A program made the translations under genes and the position numbers. A stretch of 64,000 bases of DNA from Kocuria varians (GTDB lineage Bacteria > Actinomycetota > Actinomycetes > Actinomycetales > Micrococcaceae), in contig NZ_BJNW01000005.1 in assembly GCF_006539885.1 (NCBI RefSeq), positions 80,508-144,507 of the forward strand. Reading direction: 5' to 3'. Shown piece by piece: positions 8,296 through 18,183 of this stretch (within the stretch, counting starts at the first letter, position 1; each line of letters opens with the position of its first letter). The notes beneath the pieces are model-generated. The model saw only the letters and a list, made by a program, of their open reading frames with translations, was not told the origin of the DNA and made no database searches.

Positions 8296-10455
8296 TCAGA
8301 GCATGCAGGAGACGCAGCCCTCGACCTCGGTGCCCTCGAGCGCCAGCTGGCGGATGCGCGAGTAGTACATGGTCTTGATGCCCTTGCGCCACGCGTAGAT
8401 CTGCGCGCGGTTGATGTCGCGCGTGGTGGCGGTGTCCTTGAAGAACAGCGTCAGGGACAGGCCCTGGTCCACGTGCTGCGTGGCCGCGGCGTACGTGTCG
8501 ATGATCTTCTCGTAGCCGATCTCATACGCGTCCTGGAAGTACTCCAGGTTCTCGTTGTCCATGAAGGGTGCCGGGTAGTACACGCGGCCCAGCTTGCCCT
8601 CCTTGCGGATCTCGATGCGCGAGGCGATCGGGTGGATCGAGGACGTGGAGTTGTTGATGTACGAGATGGATCCGGTGGGCGGGACCGCCTGCAGGTTCTG
8701 GTTGTACATCCCGTCCGCCATGACCTTCTCGCGCAGCTCGCGCCAGTCCTCCGGGGTGGGCAGCTGGACGCCGGCCTCGGCGAACAGCTCGCGGACGCGG
8801 GCCGTGGCGGGCTCCCACGTGCCGTCGATGTACTTGTCGAAGTACGTGCCGTTCGCGTAGTCCGACTTCTCGAAGCCCACGAAGGACTCCCCGCGCTCCT
8901 TCGCGATCAGGTTCGAGGCCCGGATAGCGTGGTAGGTCACGGCGTAGAAGTACATGTTCGTGAAGTCCACGCCCTCCTCGGAGCCGTAGTAGACGTGCTC
9001 CTTGGCCAGGTACCCGTGCAGGTTCATCTGCCCCAGGCCCACGGCGTGGGACATCTGGTTGCCGCGGCGGATCGAGGGGACGGAGTCGATGTTCGACATG
9101 TCCGAGACCGCGGTCAGACCACGGATCGCGGTCTCGATGCTCGCCCCGAAGTCCGGGGACTCCATGGCCATGGCGATGTTCATGGACCCCAGGTTGCACG
9201 AGATGTCCTTGCCCACCTCCGCGTAGGTCAGGTCCTCGTTGTACGTGGAGGGCTCGGAGACCTGCAGGATCTCGGAGCACAGGTTGGACATGATGATCTT
9301 GCCGTCGATGGGGTTCGCCCGGTTCACGGTGTCCTCGAACATGATGTACGGGTAGCCGGACTCGAACTGCACCTCCGCCACGGTCTGGAAGAACTCGCGG
9401 GCGTTGATCTTGGTCTTCGAGATCCGGGAGTCGTCCACCATCTCGTGGTACTTCTCGCTCACGTTCACGTCCGAGAAGGGCATCCCGTAGATCCGCTCCA
9501 CGTCGTACGGCGAGAACAGGTACATGTCCTGGTTCTTCTTGGCCAGCTCGAACGTGATGTCCGGGATGACGACGCCGAGCGAGAGGGTCTTGATGCGGAT
9601 CTTCTCGTCCGCGTTCTCGCGCTTGGTGTCCAGGAAGTTGAGGATGTCCGGGTGGTGCGCGTGCAGGTACACGGCGCCGGCGCCCTGACGCGCGCCCAGC
9701 TGGTTCGCGTAGGAGAAGGAGTCCTCCAGCAGCTTCATCACGGGGATGACGCCCGAGGACTGGTTCTCGATCATCTTGATGGGCGCACCGGACTCGCGCA
9801 GGTTCGTCAGCGCGAACGCGACACCGCCGCCGCGCTTGGACAGCTGCAGCGCCGAGTTGATGTTGCGCCCGATGGACTCCATGTTGTCCTCGAAGCGCAC
9901 CAGGAAGCACGAGACCAGCTCGCCGCGCTGCTTCTTGCCCGCGTTGAGGAACGTGGGCGTGGCCGGCTGGAAGCGCCCGGAGATGATCTCCCCCACCAGA
10001 CGCTCCGCCAGGGCCTCGTCCCCGTCCGCAAGGTACAGGGAGACCATGACCACGCGGTCCTCAAAGCGCTCCAGGTAGCGCTGGCCGTCGAAGGTCTTCA
10101 GCGTGTAGGACGTGTAGAACTTGAACGCGCCCAGGAAGGTCTGGAAGCGGAACTTGTAGCCGTACGCCTGCTTGGAGAGCTTCTTGATGAACTCGACGCT
10201 GTACTTCTCCAGGACCTCGGCCTCGTAGTACTGGTGGTCCACCAGGTACTGCAGCTTCTCCTCGAGGTCGTGGAAGAACACCGTGTTCTTGTTCACGTGC
10301 TGCAGGAAGTACTGGCGCGCCGCCTGCCGGTCCGCCTCGAACTGGATCTTGCCGTCCGCGTCGTAGAGGTTCAGCAGGGCGTTGAGCTCGTGGTAGCCCA
10401 GCCCGCGGTACTTCTCGGAGCAGGTGGGGTCCTCGTGGCCGGGCTCGATGCTCAC
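8296..10455 (-). CDS. nrdE: Class Ib ribonucleoside-diphosphate reductase alpha subunit
   Basis: A 719-residue catalytic subunit that reduces ribonucleoside diphosphates using a radical from the NrdF subunit. Characteristic segments are [21 protein letters not shown] (substrate-site Cys), [25 protein letters not shown] with the active-site Cys and Glu, and [17 protein letters not shown]. The C-terminus EGCVSC carries the redox-shuttle cysteine pair reloaded by NrdH. The GTG start at 10455 overlaps the nrdI stop (GTGA). nrdF is not adjacent; the next gene downstream is the cyclodeaminase homologue. Confidence 0.95.
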   Translation of the reverse strand: MSIEPGHEDPTCSEKYRGLGYHELNALLNLYDADGKIQFEADRQAARQYFLQHVNKNTVFFHDLEEKLQYLVDHQYYEAEVLEKYSVEFIKKLSKQAYGYKFRFQTFLGAFKFYTSYTLKTFDGQRYLERFEDRVVMVSLYLADGDEALAERLVGEIISGRFQPATPTFLNAGKKQRGELVSCFLVRFEDNMESIGRNINSALQLSKRGGGVAFALTNLRESGAPIKMIENQSSGVIPVMKLLEDSFSYANQLGARQGAGAVYLHAHHPDILNFLDTKRENADEKIRIKTLSLGVVIPDITFELAKKNQDMYLFSPYDVERIYGMPFSDVNVSEKYHEMVDDSRISKTKINAREFFQTVAEVQFESGYPYIMFEDTVNRANPIDGKIIMSNLCSEILQVSEPSTYNEDLTYAEVGKDISCNLGSMNIAMAMESPDFGASIETAIRGLTAVSDMSNIDSVPSIRRGNQMSHAVGLGQMNLHGYLAKEHVYYGSEEGVDFTNMYFYAVTYHAIRASNLIAKERGESFVGFEKSDYANGTYFDKYIDGTWEPATARVRELFAEAGVQLPTPEDWRELREKVMADGMYNQNLQAVPPTGSISYINNSTSSIHPIASRIEIRKEGKLGRVYYPAPFMDNENLEYFQDAYEIGYEKIIDTYAAATQHVDQGLSLTLFFKDTATTRDINRAQIYAWRKGIKTMYYSRIRQLALEGTEVEGCVSCML

Positions 10456-10946
10456 GCCCGGGGTTGCATGGATGCTTGCCAAAACTCTTCCAATCCTTGG
10501 GTGACTTTCTCGACGTCCTCGTCCGTGCCCATCAGCTCGAACTTGTAGAGCAGCGGGACCTCGCACTTGGCGGCGACCTTCTCCGCCGCCACGCAGTACA
10601 GGGGACCGAAGTTGGTGTTGCCGGCTCCGAGCACGCCCTTGAGGTGCGCGCGGGACACGGGGTCGTTGAGAAATTTGACGACTTGCGGTGGGACCGACCC
10701 GGCTCCCCCGGGGCGGCCGTAGCTGGGGACCGCGAGCACGTACGGTTCGGTGATCTGCGGTGCGGGCTCGGTGGTCTTCAGGGGCAACCGGACGGATCGC
10801 ACGGGGAGCTTGGCGATGAACCGGTCCGTGTTGCGCGTGACGGAGGAGAAGTACACCACCAGGGGTGCGTCCTCCCCCACGACGACGGGGGTGTTGCGGT
10901 GTTCCCGTTCCCTCGCCTGGGCGAGGACGGAGGCCAGGGCACTCAT
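10452..10946 (-). CDS. nrdI: Class Ib RNR flavodoxin-like protein NrdI
   Basis: A 164-residue flavodoxin-like protein that supplies the oxidant for assembly of the dimanganese-tyrosyl cofactor of NrdF. It has [15 protein letters not shown] (FMN phosphate-binding loop region) and the GAGNTNFG and YGRPGG segments typical of the family. It lies 135 bp downstream of nrdH and overlaps nrdE by 4 nt. Confidence 0.95.
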   Translation of the reverse strand: MSALASVLAQAREREHRNTPVVVGEDAPLVVYFSSVTRNTDRFIAKLPVRSVRLPLKTTEPAPQITEPYVLAVPSYGRPGGAGSVPPQVVKFLNDPVSRAHLKGVLGAGNTNFGPLYCVAAEKVAAKCEVPLLYKFELMGTDEDVEKVTQGLEEFWQASMQPRA

Positions 10947-11081
10947 GCCGATTCACTTCGATTCTGGGGGAGAAACGGTGGGTGGCGAGTACCGGTGGCC
11001 GCCGGGACGCTCTCGCGTGCCGACGACCACCGGGTGCGGGCCGCGGGTTCCGTGACGCCCGAGGACGTCACGGAACGGTTG

Positions 11082-11318
11082 TCATGCGGTGCGCAGCAGC
11101 GCCAGGGTGTTGATCTTGTCCGGGCGGAAGCCGGACCAGTGCTCGCCACCGGCCTCGACGACCGGCACCTGCTGGTAGCCCAGGCCCACCACGTGCTCGT
11201 ACGCGGTGGTGTCCTCGGTGACGTCCACGACGGTGTAGTCGATGCCCTTCTTGGTGAGGGCGCGGTAGGTGGCGTTGCACTGGACGCACGACGGCTTGGA
11301 ATACACGGTGACTGACAT
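11082..11318 (-). CDS. nrdH: Glutaredoxin-like protein NrdH
   Basis: A 78-residue thioredoxin-fold reductant of class Ib reductase. The redox motif is CVQC at residues about 11-14, followed by the cis-Pro VPVV and the C-terminal SGFRPDKI that defines NrdH. First gene of nrdHIE. A TCTCC-complement Shine-Dalgarno (GGAGAG on the coding strand) lies just upstream of the ATG. Confidence 0.96.
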   Translation of the reverse strand: MSVTVYSKPSCVQCNATYRALTKKGIDYTVVDVTEDTTAYEHVVGLGYQQVPVVEAGGEHWSGFRPDKINTLALLRTA

Positions 11319-11418
11319 AGCCCATCTCTCCTTGCGGGAAGTCCCGGATCTCCGGCGCTTCCGGGGCTTTTCAGCGTGAGGTCCGGATGGTGCGCCAGGT
11401 GGTTGAACATCTGGGTCA

Positions 11419-11466
11419 ATACTACATCTAGTGTCGCGCGCAGGGACATAGCCCTAGATGATGTGG
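11419..11466 (-). promoter_or_regulatory. Tandem NrdR boxes upstream of nrdHIE
   Basis: Two 16-bp sites match the NrdR consensus acaCwAtATaTwGtgt: 11419-11434 (atactacatctagtgt, 13 of 16) and 11451-11466 (gccctagatgatgtgg, weaker). Their starts are 32 bp apart, about three helical turns, the spacing expected for cooperative NrdR tetramer binding. They lie 100-150 bp upstream of nrdH. A TAGTAT -10 candidate overlaps the first box. The 11319-11657 interval holds no gene. Confidence 0.8.
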
Positions 11467-11657
11467 TCGCTCCGTCCACAGGCCGCCACACGTTTTCCCG
11501 GGGTTGTCCACAGGACGCCCCGTGCGGGCCGCCCGGCATCACGCGGTTTTTCAGGACCCGGTGTGGATAAGCAGAGTTCCCGACGTCACGAAAAATCTTT
11601 TTCCACCGCGTGTCAGACCCCCGCCGGGCCCGTGTCGCACCGCGCGGGCGGCACGGC

Positions 11658-12512
11658 TCAGTGCCGGCGCAGGACGTCCTCCAGGGACAGCGGCGCGTGG
11701 CCCGTGAGCTCGCGGACGTCGTCCGTGACCTCCGCGAGCTCCCCGGACGCGATGGCCGTGTAGGTGGAGACCCACGCCTCCATCTCCCACGGCTCGGGGT
11801 CCAGGACCGCCCGGGACTCGTGCGCGGCGTCGATCGTCTCGGCCTCGTAGCGGTAGGTCTGTCCCGTGACACGCGTGAGGATCTCCGCGACCTCGGTCAT
11901 GGTGAGCGACTCGGGGCCAGTAAGGGTGTAGGCACCACGGGAGTGGGTCTGCGGATCCAGCAGGACGGCCACGGCGGCGTCGGCGACGTCCGCGCGGGCC
12001 ACCGCGGACACGTGCCCGTCCCCGGCGGGCCCGCGCAGCACACGGTCCTCCCCCGCGAACAGCGGCAGGACGTCCAGGTAGAAGTTGTCCCGCAGGAAGG
12101 TGTGCTCCAGCCCGGCGCGCTCGATCGCCTGCTCCGTGGCGTAGTGGGTGCGGGCGAACGTGAAGGTGGCCTTCGGGGAGGGCGAGGCGAAGGACGTGTA
12201 GACCACGCGCTTCACACCGGCCTTCGTGAGTGCCTCCACCATGGCGAGCTGCTGGGCCTCACGCTCCGCGGTCTCCGCGGCGGAGACCAGGAACACGGTG
12301 TCCAGGCCCGTCATGGACTCGGCCGTCTGCTCCGGGTCCGCGAAGTCCAGCGGCGCGGAGTCCAGCAGCCCGGCCGAGGCGGCGACGCGCTCGTCGAAGC
12401 GCTGGGGGTTGCGCCCCAGCAGGCGGTGGGCGACGCCCTTCTCCTCGAGGGCCCGCGAGACGGCCCCTCCGATGTGTCCGGTGACGCCGGTGATGCCGAT
12501 GGTGCTGGTCAT
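11658..12512 (-). CDS. NmrA-like NAD(P)-binding oxidoreductase
   Basis: A 284-residue atypical short-chain dehydrogenase of the NmrA/quinone-reductase-2 (QorB-like) group. The N-terminal dinucleotide motif GITGVTGHIGG (residues 6-16) and RLLGRNPQRF are clear, followed by LDTVFLVSAAE and RVVYTSFAS. The catalytic Tyr-Lys pair of classical SDRs is not evident. Such proteins act as NAD(P)H sensors or quinone reductases. The ATG at 12512 was chosen at the start of homology. Confidence 0.85.
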   Translation of the reverse strand: MTSTIGITGVTGHIGGAVSRALEEKGVAHRLLGRNPQRFDERVAASAGLLDSAPLDFADPEQTAESMTGLDTVFLVSAAETAEREAQQLAMVEALTKAGVKRVVYTSFASPSPKATFTFARTHYATEQAIERAGLEHTFLRDNFYLDVLPLFAGEDRVLRGPAGDGHVSAVARADVADAAVAVLLDPQTHSRGAYTLTGPESLTMTEVAEILTRVTGQTYRYEAETIDAAHESRAVLDPEPWEMEAWVSTYTAIASGELAEVTDDVRELTGHAPLSLEDVLRRH

Positions 12513-12594
12513 GAGGTGTTCTCCGTTCGTGGGGGGGGTGGGGTCGCCCCTCCGGTGCCGGCCGGGGTTCGGCCCGCAGCGGGAGGAGCAGGGG

Positions 12595-13665
12595 TCAGAG
12601 CAGTCCGGTGGCCTGGAGCTGGTCCGAGATGGAGGCACCGTCGTTGGCCTCGATCCACAGCACACCCTCCGGCGAGATCACGCGGTGCCCGTCCGAGGGG
12701 CGCGCGCCCGAGGCCAGGACCGCCTCCGTGGGCGAGAGGTTGCGGATCACGATGGCCGCCACCGAGTCCGGGTAGCGCTCGGCGAAGCCCGCGTAGATCT
12801 GCGGGTCGTGCTGGCCGTCGTCCCCGATCAGGATCCACTTCACGTGCGGGAAGTTCAGCGCGAGCCGGCGCAGGTTCTGCACCTTGTGCTGCGCCCCCGA
12901 GCGGAACCAGCGTTCTGTGGTGGGACCCCAGTCCGTCAGCAGCAGCGCCCCGGCGGGGTACGCGTTGCGGGTCAGGAAGCGGCGCAGCGTGGGCGCCACG
13001 TTCCACGCCCCCGTGGAGAGGTAGAGGAACGGCGCGTTCGGGTGCTTGCGCCGCAGCCGGTCCATCATGGTGGACATCCCCGGGGTGGGGATGCGGGCGT
13101 GCTCGTTGGCCACGAAGGAGTTCCAGGCCGCGAGCATCGGGCGGGGCAGCGCGGTGACCATCACGGTGTCGTCCACGTCGCACACGACACCCAGGTACTG
13201 CTGGTCCGAGACCACGGTGACCTTGGCCTCCGTGACCTCCGAGCCCTCGGCCTGCATGTAGATGGAGTGCACGCCCGGGGCCATGGAGACGTTGAGGTCG
13301 ACGTCGATCACGCCACCCTTGTCCGCCACCAGGTGGAACTCATGGTCCCCCAGCCAGATGTTCACGTGGGCGAACGCGTAGGGCACGGACGAGAAGGAGC
13401 GCCAACCGCGGATCGACTCGGCGGCGTCGTCGGTGTCCCGGCTCAGCGAGCGCGTCTTGAGCAGCACGCGGCCCAGGGCGCGGACGTAGCGGGGGCTGCC
13501 GTAGCCGTCGAAGGCGAGCATGGTGGGGATGTCCCCGCGCTGGACCGCCCGGGCCTGCCGCCACCGCTGCAGCTTCTGGTCGAAGCGGTAGCCGATGTTG
13601 ATGGCCTCTTCGGCCACCTGGTCCACGGTCGGCAGCAGGTCCCCTCCGCCACTGTCTTTCGCCAT
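12595..13665 (-). CDS. App1-type phosphatidate phosphatase (DUF2183)
   Basis: A 356-residue protein of the App1 family (Mg-dependent phosphatidate phosphatase in yeast). The catalytic HAD-like motif is VVCDVDDTVMVT (about residues 163-174), followed by FLYLSTGAWN, LLLTDWGPT and LIGDDGQHDPQIY, the other conserved blocks. The N-terminal half is a beta-rich module. Its start lies 5 bp after the dnaE2 stop, so it is probably read through from dnaE2; a functional link is not obvious. Confidence 0.85.
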   Translation of the reverse strand: MAKDSGGGDLLPTVDQVAEEAINIGYRFDQKLQRWRQARAVQRGDIPTMLAFDGYGSPRYVRALGRVLLKTRSLSRDTDDAAESIRGWRSFSSVPYAFAHVNIWLGDHEFHLVADKGGVIDVDLNVSMAPGVHSIYMQAEGSEVTEAKVTVVSDQQYLGVVCDVDDTVMVTALPRPMLAAWNSFVANEHARIPTPGMSTMMDRLRRKHPNAPFLYLSTGAWNVAPTLRRFLTRNAYPAGALLLTDWGPTTERWFRSGAQHKVQNLRRLALNFPHVKWILIGDDGQHDPQIYAGFAERYPDSVAAIVIRNLSPTEAVLASGARPSDGHRVISPEGVLWIEANDGASISDQLQATGLL

Positions 13666-13670
13666 GATCC

Positions 13671-16600
13671 TCAGTCTCCCACAGCCCGGGGCTCCCGACG
13701 CCGCGGTGGTCGACCGGGTGCGGGTCGGGAGCCGAGCAGGGTGGCGGGGTCCGGGAGGGTCTGCGGGCGGGAGAGGTCCCAGGCGCGGGCCGCCTGGATG
13801 CCGATGCCCCGCGGGCCGGTGCGGCGGGTGTGGCCGTGGACGAGCAGCAGGGTGGGGGCGAAGAGCACGTCGCCGGACTCGGCCTGGGCCTCGTCGAAGA
13901 ACGTGCAGTCCACTGCTCCGGAGCCGTCGTCGAGGGAGATGAAGACCACGCGTCTGCCGCTGCGCATGGGCGGTGTCATGGTGGAGACGCGCACCCCGGC
14001 GACCAGCACCTCGGTGCCGTTGCGCAGTCCCAGCAGGTCCTCGGCACGGGTGGCCCCGTAGCGGCGCATGAGCTCCGCGTGGGAGTCCATGAGGTGGGCG
14101 CTGACCTCCACGTCCATGGTGTCCATCTCCGCCCGGACGCGTTCCCCGGTGCTGGGCTCGGGCAGCCGTGCGGGCAGGGCCAACAGGTCCACGTCCCCCA
14201 GGGGCAGGCTCAGCTGCCCCTCCCCCGGCTGGGAGCGGGACGAGCGGCCGGCCCCGGAGGCGGGGCGGTCCGCCTGCTCGCGGAGGAAGTGGACCATGTC
14301 CGCGTGGGAGGCACGGGTGCCGGCGGCGCGCAGCAGACCGTCGAGGGCGCCGGCGGAGGCGAGGCGCTGCAGGCTGCGGCGTGAGGGGCGGGCGCGGGTG
14401 CGCAGGTCCGCGAGGTCGGTGTAGGGCTGGCCGGCGAGGAGGCGTTCGGTCTCCGCGGTGCTGATGCCGGTGATGGCGTGCAGGGACATGCGGATGCCCC
14501 AGGCGCCGTCCTGGGTGTGGGGGATGCCGTGGTCGAGGTCTCCGGGGGTCACGGTGCCGGGCCTGGGGGTCACGGACTCCACGCGGTGGTGCCCGCCGCT
14601 GCGGTTGACGTCCGGGCCGAGCACGGGGATGCCCATGCGGCGGGCCTCGCCCACGAGCAGCCGGGCGGGGTACATGCCGGGGTCGTGCTCCCAGACCCCG
14701 GCCATGAAGGCCTCCGGGTGGTGGGTCTTCAGCCACGCGGACTGGTAGGTGGGGACGGCAAAGGCCACGGCGTGGGCCTTGCAGAAACCGAAGCTGCCGA
14801 AGGCGTGGAGGGTGTCCCACACGGTGTCGATGGCGCGGGAGGTGTAGCCGCGGCCGCGGGCGCCGTCGCGGAAGGCGGTCTCCACGGGGGCTTCCCCCGG
14901 TGAGCCGAGCAGCCGGCGCCAGACGTCCGCACGGCCGAGTCCGCAGCCGGTCATGCGGTCCATGATGCGCATGATCTGTTCGTGGTAGACGGCCACGCCG
15001 TGGGTCTCGGCGAGGATCTCGCGCAGGTCCGGGTGCAGGGGTGCCGGGGTGGACCAGCCGTGGCGGGCCTCGAGGTAGGGGCGGACCATGTTGGCCTGCA
15101 TGGGGCCGGGGCGGAAGAGGGAGATGTCCACGACGAGGTCGTTGAACTCCTGCGGCCCCATAGTGCCGATCAGCTCCCGCTGCCCCGGTGACTCGATCTG
15201 GAAGCAGCCGAGGGTGTGGGTGGAGCTGATCAGCCGGTAGGTGTCGGGGTCGTCCCGGGGCATGGTGTCGAGGTCCGGGGGTGGTTCGTGGGGGTGCAGC
15301 CGGGCGGTCTCGGCGACGGCGTGGGCCAGGGTGGACTGCATGCGCACGCCCAGGACGTCGAGCTTGATGAGTCCCATGGGGTCCATGTCGTGCTTGTCGT
15401 ATTGGGACATGGGCAGCCCGATCCCGCTGGTCTGCACCGGGGTGCGGTCCAGGAGGGTGGTGTCGGAGAGGATCACGCCGCAGGGGTGCATGGAGATGTG
15501 CCGGGGTAGCCGGTCGAGGCGTTCGGTGAGGTCCACGAGCAGGTCCAGCTGGCGGTTGCTGCGCAGCCGTTCGGCGAGTGGGGCGAGCTCGGGGCGGCGG
15601 GTGAGCTCCTCGCGCAGGGTGGCTCCCGGCACGCGCCACAGCTGGCCGGCGACGTTGTCCACGTCCTGCGCGCCGATCCCCAGGGCCAGCCCGGCGTCCC
15701 GCACGGCCCCGCGGGAGCGGTAGGCGTTTTGCATGCTCATGAGGGTGACGCGCCGGGGTCCGAAGCGTTCGAAGATCCGCCGGTAGACGGCGTGGCGGCG
15801 GGCGCTCTCGATGTCGATGTCGATGTCCGGGAGGTTGGGGCGCAGCGGGGAGAGGAAGCGCTCGAAGACGAGGTCGTACTCGAGCGGGTCCGCCGGGGAG
15901 ATCCCCAGCAGGTGCACCACCAGGGAGGAGACGCCCGAGCCCCGGGCGGCGTGGCGCACCCCCATCTGCCCCATCAGCTCCGAGACCTCCCCCACGGTGA
16001 GGAAGTAGCCCGCGAACCCCAGGGCGGAGATCACGTCCAGCTCGCGCTCCAGCCGCGAGCGCAGGGACTCCCGGTTGAGGCCGGGGACGGTGCGGTCCCA
16101 GTCCTCGTGGCCGTGCAGGCGGGCGAGTCCGGCGTAGCAGCGGCGGGCGAGTTCGCGGTCCGGGTCCCCGGTGAGGCCGAGCACGGAGGCCTCGGGGATG
16201 ACCGGGTGGCCGATTCCGAGGTCCTGTGCGACGTCCAGGGCGCAGCGCTGGGCGAGGCGGTGGGTGTCCGCGAGCAGCCGGTCGCGTCCGGCATCCCCGT
16301 GGTCCGCGGCGTGGGCGATCTCGTGGGCGAGGCCTGTCATCTCGCGCTCGTCCTTGAGCCAGCCCTGTCCGTTGGGCTGCAGCACTCCGCGGTCCGCGCC
16401 GGCCAGTTCGTCCAGGGATATCAGGGTGCGGGCGGCGTCCAGGACGTCCGCCGTGACGGCCTGCCCGGGGTGGGCGTAGCGCACGGCGTTGCTCAGCACC
16501 ACGGGCACCCGGGCCTGGTGCCCGGTCTGGAGCATCCGCACGGCGTGGCCGGTGCTCAGCGGTGCCCCCTGGGGAGAGAGGTGGGTCACGGTCTCGACCA

Positions 16601-17222
16601 CGAGGGTGTCCGGGGGCAGGGTGCGGCGCCACCGGTCCATGGCGGCGCGTGCTCTGCCGTAGTGGTGGCCCACCAGCAGCCGTCCGACGTCCGAGTCCGG
16701 ACCCACGAGCACCACGAGTCCGGGCTGGCCGTGGGCGGCGGCCCGGTGGACGTGGCGGGCCAGCTGGGCGGCGGTGAGACCGATGGGGTGGGCCGCGTGG
16801 CGGTCGTGGGCGCGGTGGGCGGCGGAGACCAGCCGGCACAGGGCGGCGTAGCCGGCCCCGGCGTTGTGGCCGGTGGCCAGCACCACCACCCGGCCGACGA
16901 CCCGGGGCGGGCGCGGGCGGAGTCGTCCTCCCCCGCTCGCTGTCCGGGGAACCGCGCCCGACGCCGCCCCGGAGGCCCCGGAGCGGGGACCCGCACCGGC
17001 GGTGGCGGGGCCGAGGAGGGCGAGGTCCACCCCCAGCACGGGGGCGATCCCCCGGTCCCGGCAGGCCAGCACGTGCTTGACCGCGCCGTAGAGACCGTCC
17101 CGGTCCGTGCACGCCAGGACCTCCGCGCCGTGGTCCCGGGCGGTGTCCGCCAGCTCCGCGGGACGCGCCACCCCGTAGTGCGCGCTGAAGGCGGAGGCCA
17201 CGTGGAGGTGGGGGAACGACAT
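13671..17222 (-). CDS. dnaE2: Error-prone DNA polymerase III alpha subunit DnaE2 (ImuC)
   Basis: A 1183-residue C-family polymerase. The PHP domain begins at the N-terminus (FPHLHVASAFSAHYG). The palm carries LPDIDIDIES with the catalytic aspartates and ARGSGVSSLVVHLL. Finger blocks include MDPMGLIKLDVLGVR and YHEQIMRIM. HhH and OB domains follow (LVAGVRVSTMTPPMRSG). The C-terminal beta-binding motif typical of replicative DnaE1 is not evident, as expected for DnaE2, which performs damage-induced translesion synthesis with ImuB. A LexA box overlaps the promoter. imuB is not adjacent in this window. Confidence 0.93.
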   Translation of the reverse strand: MSFPHLHVASAFSAHYGVARPAELADTARDHGAEVLACTDRDGLYGAVKHVLACRDRGIAPVLGVDLALLGPATAGAGPRSGASGAASGAVPRTASGGGRLRPRPPRVVGRVVVLATGHNAGAGYAALCRLVSAAHRAHDRHAAHPIGLTAAQLARHVHRAAAHGQPGLVVLVGPDSDVGRLLVGHHYGRARAAMDRWRRTLPPDTLVVETVTHLSPQGAPLSTGHAVRMLQTGHQARVPVVLSNAVRYAHPGQAVTADVLDAARTLISLDELAGADRGVLQPNGQGWLKDEREMTGLAHEIAHAADHGDAGRDRLLADTHRLAQRCALDVAQDLGIGHPVIPEASVLGLTGDPDRELARRCYAGLARLHGHEDWDRTVPGLNRESLRSRLERELDVISALGFAGYFLTVGEVSELMGQMGVRHAARGSGVSSLVVHLLGISPADPLEYDLVFERFLSPLRPNLPDIDIDIESARRHAVYRRIFERFGPRRVTLMSMQNAYRSRGAVRDAGLALGIGAQDVDNVAGQLWRVPGATLREELTRRPELAPLAERLRSNRQLDLLVDLTERLDRLPRHISMHPCGVILSDTTLLDRTPVQTSGIGLPMSQYDKHDMDPMGLIKLDVLGVRMQSTLAHAVAETARLHPHEPPPDLDTMPRDDPDTYRLISSTHTLGCFQIESPGQRELIGTMGPQEFNDLVVDISLFRPGPMQANMVRPYLEARHGWSTPAPLHPDLREILAETHGVAVYHEQIMRIMDRMTGCGLGRADVWRRLLGSPGEAPVETAFRDGARGRGYTSRAIDTVWDTLHAFGSFGFCKAHAVAFAVPTYQSAWLKTHHPEAFMAGVWEHDPGMYPARLLVGEARRMGIPVLGPDVNRSGGHHRVESVTPRPGTVTPGDLDHGIPHTQDGAWGIRMSLHAITGISTAETERLLAGQPYTDLADLRTRARPSRRSLQRLASAGALDGLLRAAGTRASHADMVHFLREQADRPASGAGRSSRSQPGEGQLSLPLGDVDLLALPARLPEPSTGERVRAEMDTMDVEVSAHLMDSHAELMRRYGATRAEDLLGLRNGTEVLVAGVRVSTMTPPMRSGRRVVFISLDDGSGAVDCTFFDEAQAESGDVLFAPTLLLVHGHTRRTGPRGIGIQAARAWDLSRPQTLPDPATLLGSRPAPGRPPRRREPRAVGD

Positions 17223-17228
17223 GGCCCT

Positions 17229-17257
17229 ATTCGAATCTTTATTCTAACAACTGTCAA
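17229..17257 (-). promoter_or_regulatory. SOS promoter of dnaE2 with overlapping LexA box
   Basis: On the minus strand TTGACA (17252-17257) and TCGAAT (17229-17234) are spaced 17 bp, and the expected start of transcription falls on the ATG at 17222, which would give a leaderless mRNA. The sequence 17231-17246, tcgaatctttattcta, fits the actinobacterial LexA operator TCGAAC-N4-GTTCGA as an inverted repeat and shares CGAA.CTTTATTC with the box at 17739-17754. Confidence 0.75.
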
Positions 17258-17304
17258 CCCCGAGCCACCCCCGCAGGGGCACCCCGACACACCGCGGGCA
17301 CCGC

Positions 17305-17715
17305 TCAGCCACGGGTCACCGACAGCAGCCGCCACCACCCGGTGGACTGGTCCCGCAGCAGCCGGAACGTGGCGGGGAGCACCGCCCCGCGCTGCACCGC
17401 CTGCACCTGCCACAGCTCGTGGTCCACGAGGCTCGTGCGGGACTCGCGGGGCACCCGGTCCACGAGATCCCACCAGTTCCGGCGGTCGTACCAGCGCACG
17501 GGCTGCTCGACCACGCGGTGCGCATGCCCCCGGTGGAGCACTTCCCGCGGGGCCCCGGTCTCGTCGCAGCGCACGACCACCTGCCCACCGAGATCCTCCG
17601 GAACAATCTCCCGCGCACCCTCGGCGAGCGCCGCACTGACCCCTGCGCCGATCACCGGGACCGAGTCCCAGGGGTCCTCGTGGACTCCGATCTCCGTGCT
17701 CTCCAGAACCGTCAT
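17305..17715 (-). CDS. DUF6504 family protein, SOS-linked
   Basis: A 136-residue soluble protein rich in Trp and Arg (RWYDRRNWWDLVDRVPRES; LVDHELWQVQA; TGWWRLLSVTRG). It matches the small DUF6504 proteins that sit beside imuB/dnaE2 in actinobacteria; the molecular function is unknown. A GGGAGG Shine-Dalgarno precedes the ATG at 17715, and a LexA box lies 24 bp upstream. It lies 82 bp ahead of dnaE2. The co-regulation suggests a damage-tolerance role. Confidence 0.75.
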   Translation of the reverse strand: MTVLESTEIGVHEDPWDSVPVIGAGVSAALAEGAREIVPEDLGGQVVVRCDETGAPREVLHRGHAHRVVEQPVRWYDRRNWWDLVDRVPRESRTSLVDHELWQVQAVQRGAVLPATFRLLRDQSTGWWRLLSVTRG

Positions 17716-17738
17716 GGTGGTTCACCCTCCCCAGGTGT

Positions 17739-17754
17739 TCGAAACTTTATTCGA
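17739..17754 (-). promoter_or_regulatory. LexA (SOS) box upstream of the DUF6504 gene
   Basis: tcgaaactttattcga is an inverted repeat TCGAA-N6-TTCGA, matching the actinobacterial SOS operator. On the minus strand TTGGCA about 16 bp upstream of TAAAGT could be the -35/-10, with the box overlapping the -10. Confidence 0.78.
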
Positions 17755-18183
17755 TTCCTGAACGGTGCCAAGGCCGTCCGACACGCATAAGCGACGGCGT
17801 CGGGACGGGCCCCGCCGAGGGTGGTGGTCGCGGCGGGGATGGTGGTTGCGGCGGAGCCGGGGCGGTCCCGTGGGCGGCGCGGACTCCGGCGTGGCGCTCG
17901 TGGACGAACGGGAGCGCCCCTCACCGGCTCCGCCATCCCACCGGTCCCGCCACACGACGTCATGCGCGCCGGGCCCCGGCTTGTCCGGTGCGCGGCGGGT
18001 GTGGTTGTGTGATCGCACAAGAATCACGAGTTCCGGTGCGAAGCCCTGGCTGGCCGGACGGCAACCCTCTGACGCTGTCGTGGGGTGCCCCAGGTGATGA
18101 TTCGGCCCGTGGCCACACCGGCGCGGGCAAGGACGGCGTCCGCTCACCTATGCTTCGTGACGCCCCGCTCCGAAGGATTGTCC
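17755..18183. other. Intergenic region without a supported gene
   Basis: A 430-bp divergent interval between the SOS genes and the MHS transporter. Open frames here are Arg/Pro-rich, lack Shine-Dalgarno sites and resemble no family. It must hold the transporter promoter; the GATTGT stretch before 18184 carries AAGGA as Shine-Dalgarno. The part up to about 17900 is strongly G-rich and repetitive. Confidence 0.5.

Noticed and set aside
17755..18183. Arg-rich frames in the interval upstream of the MHS transporter as a small gene.
   Set aside because: No family, no ribosome-binding site, and composition follows local G-rich repetition.
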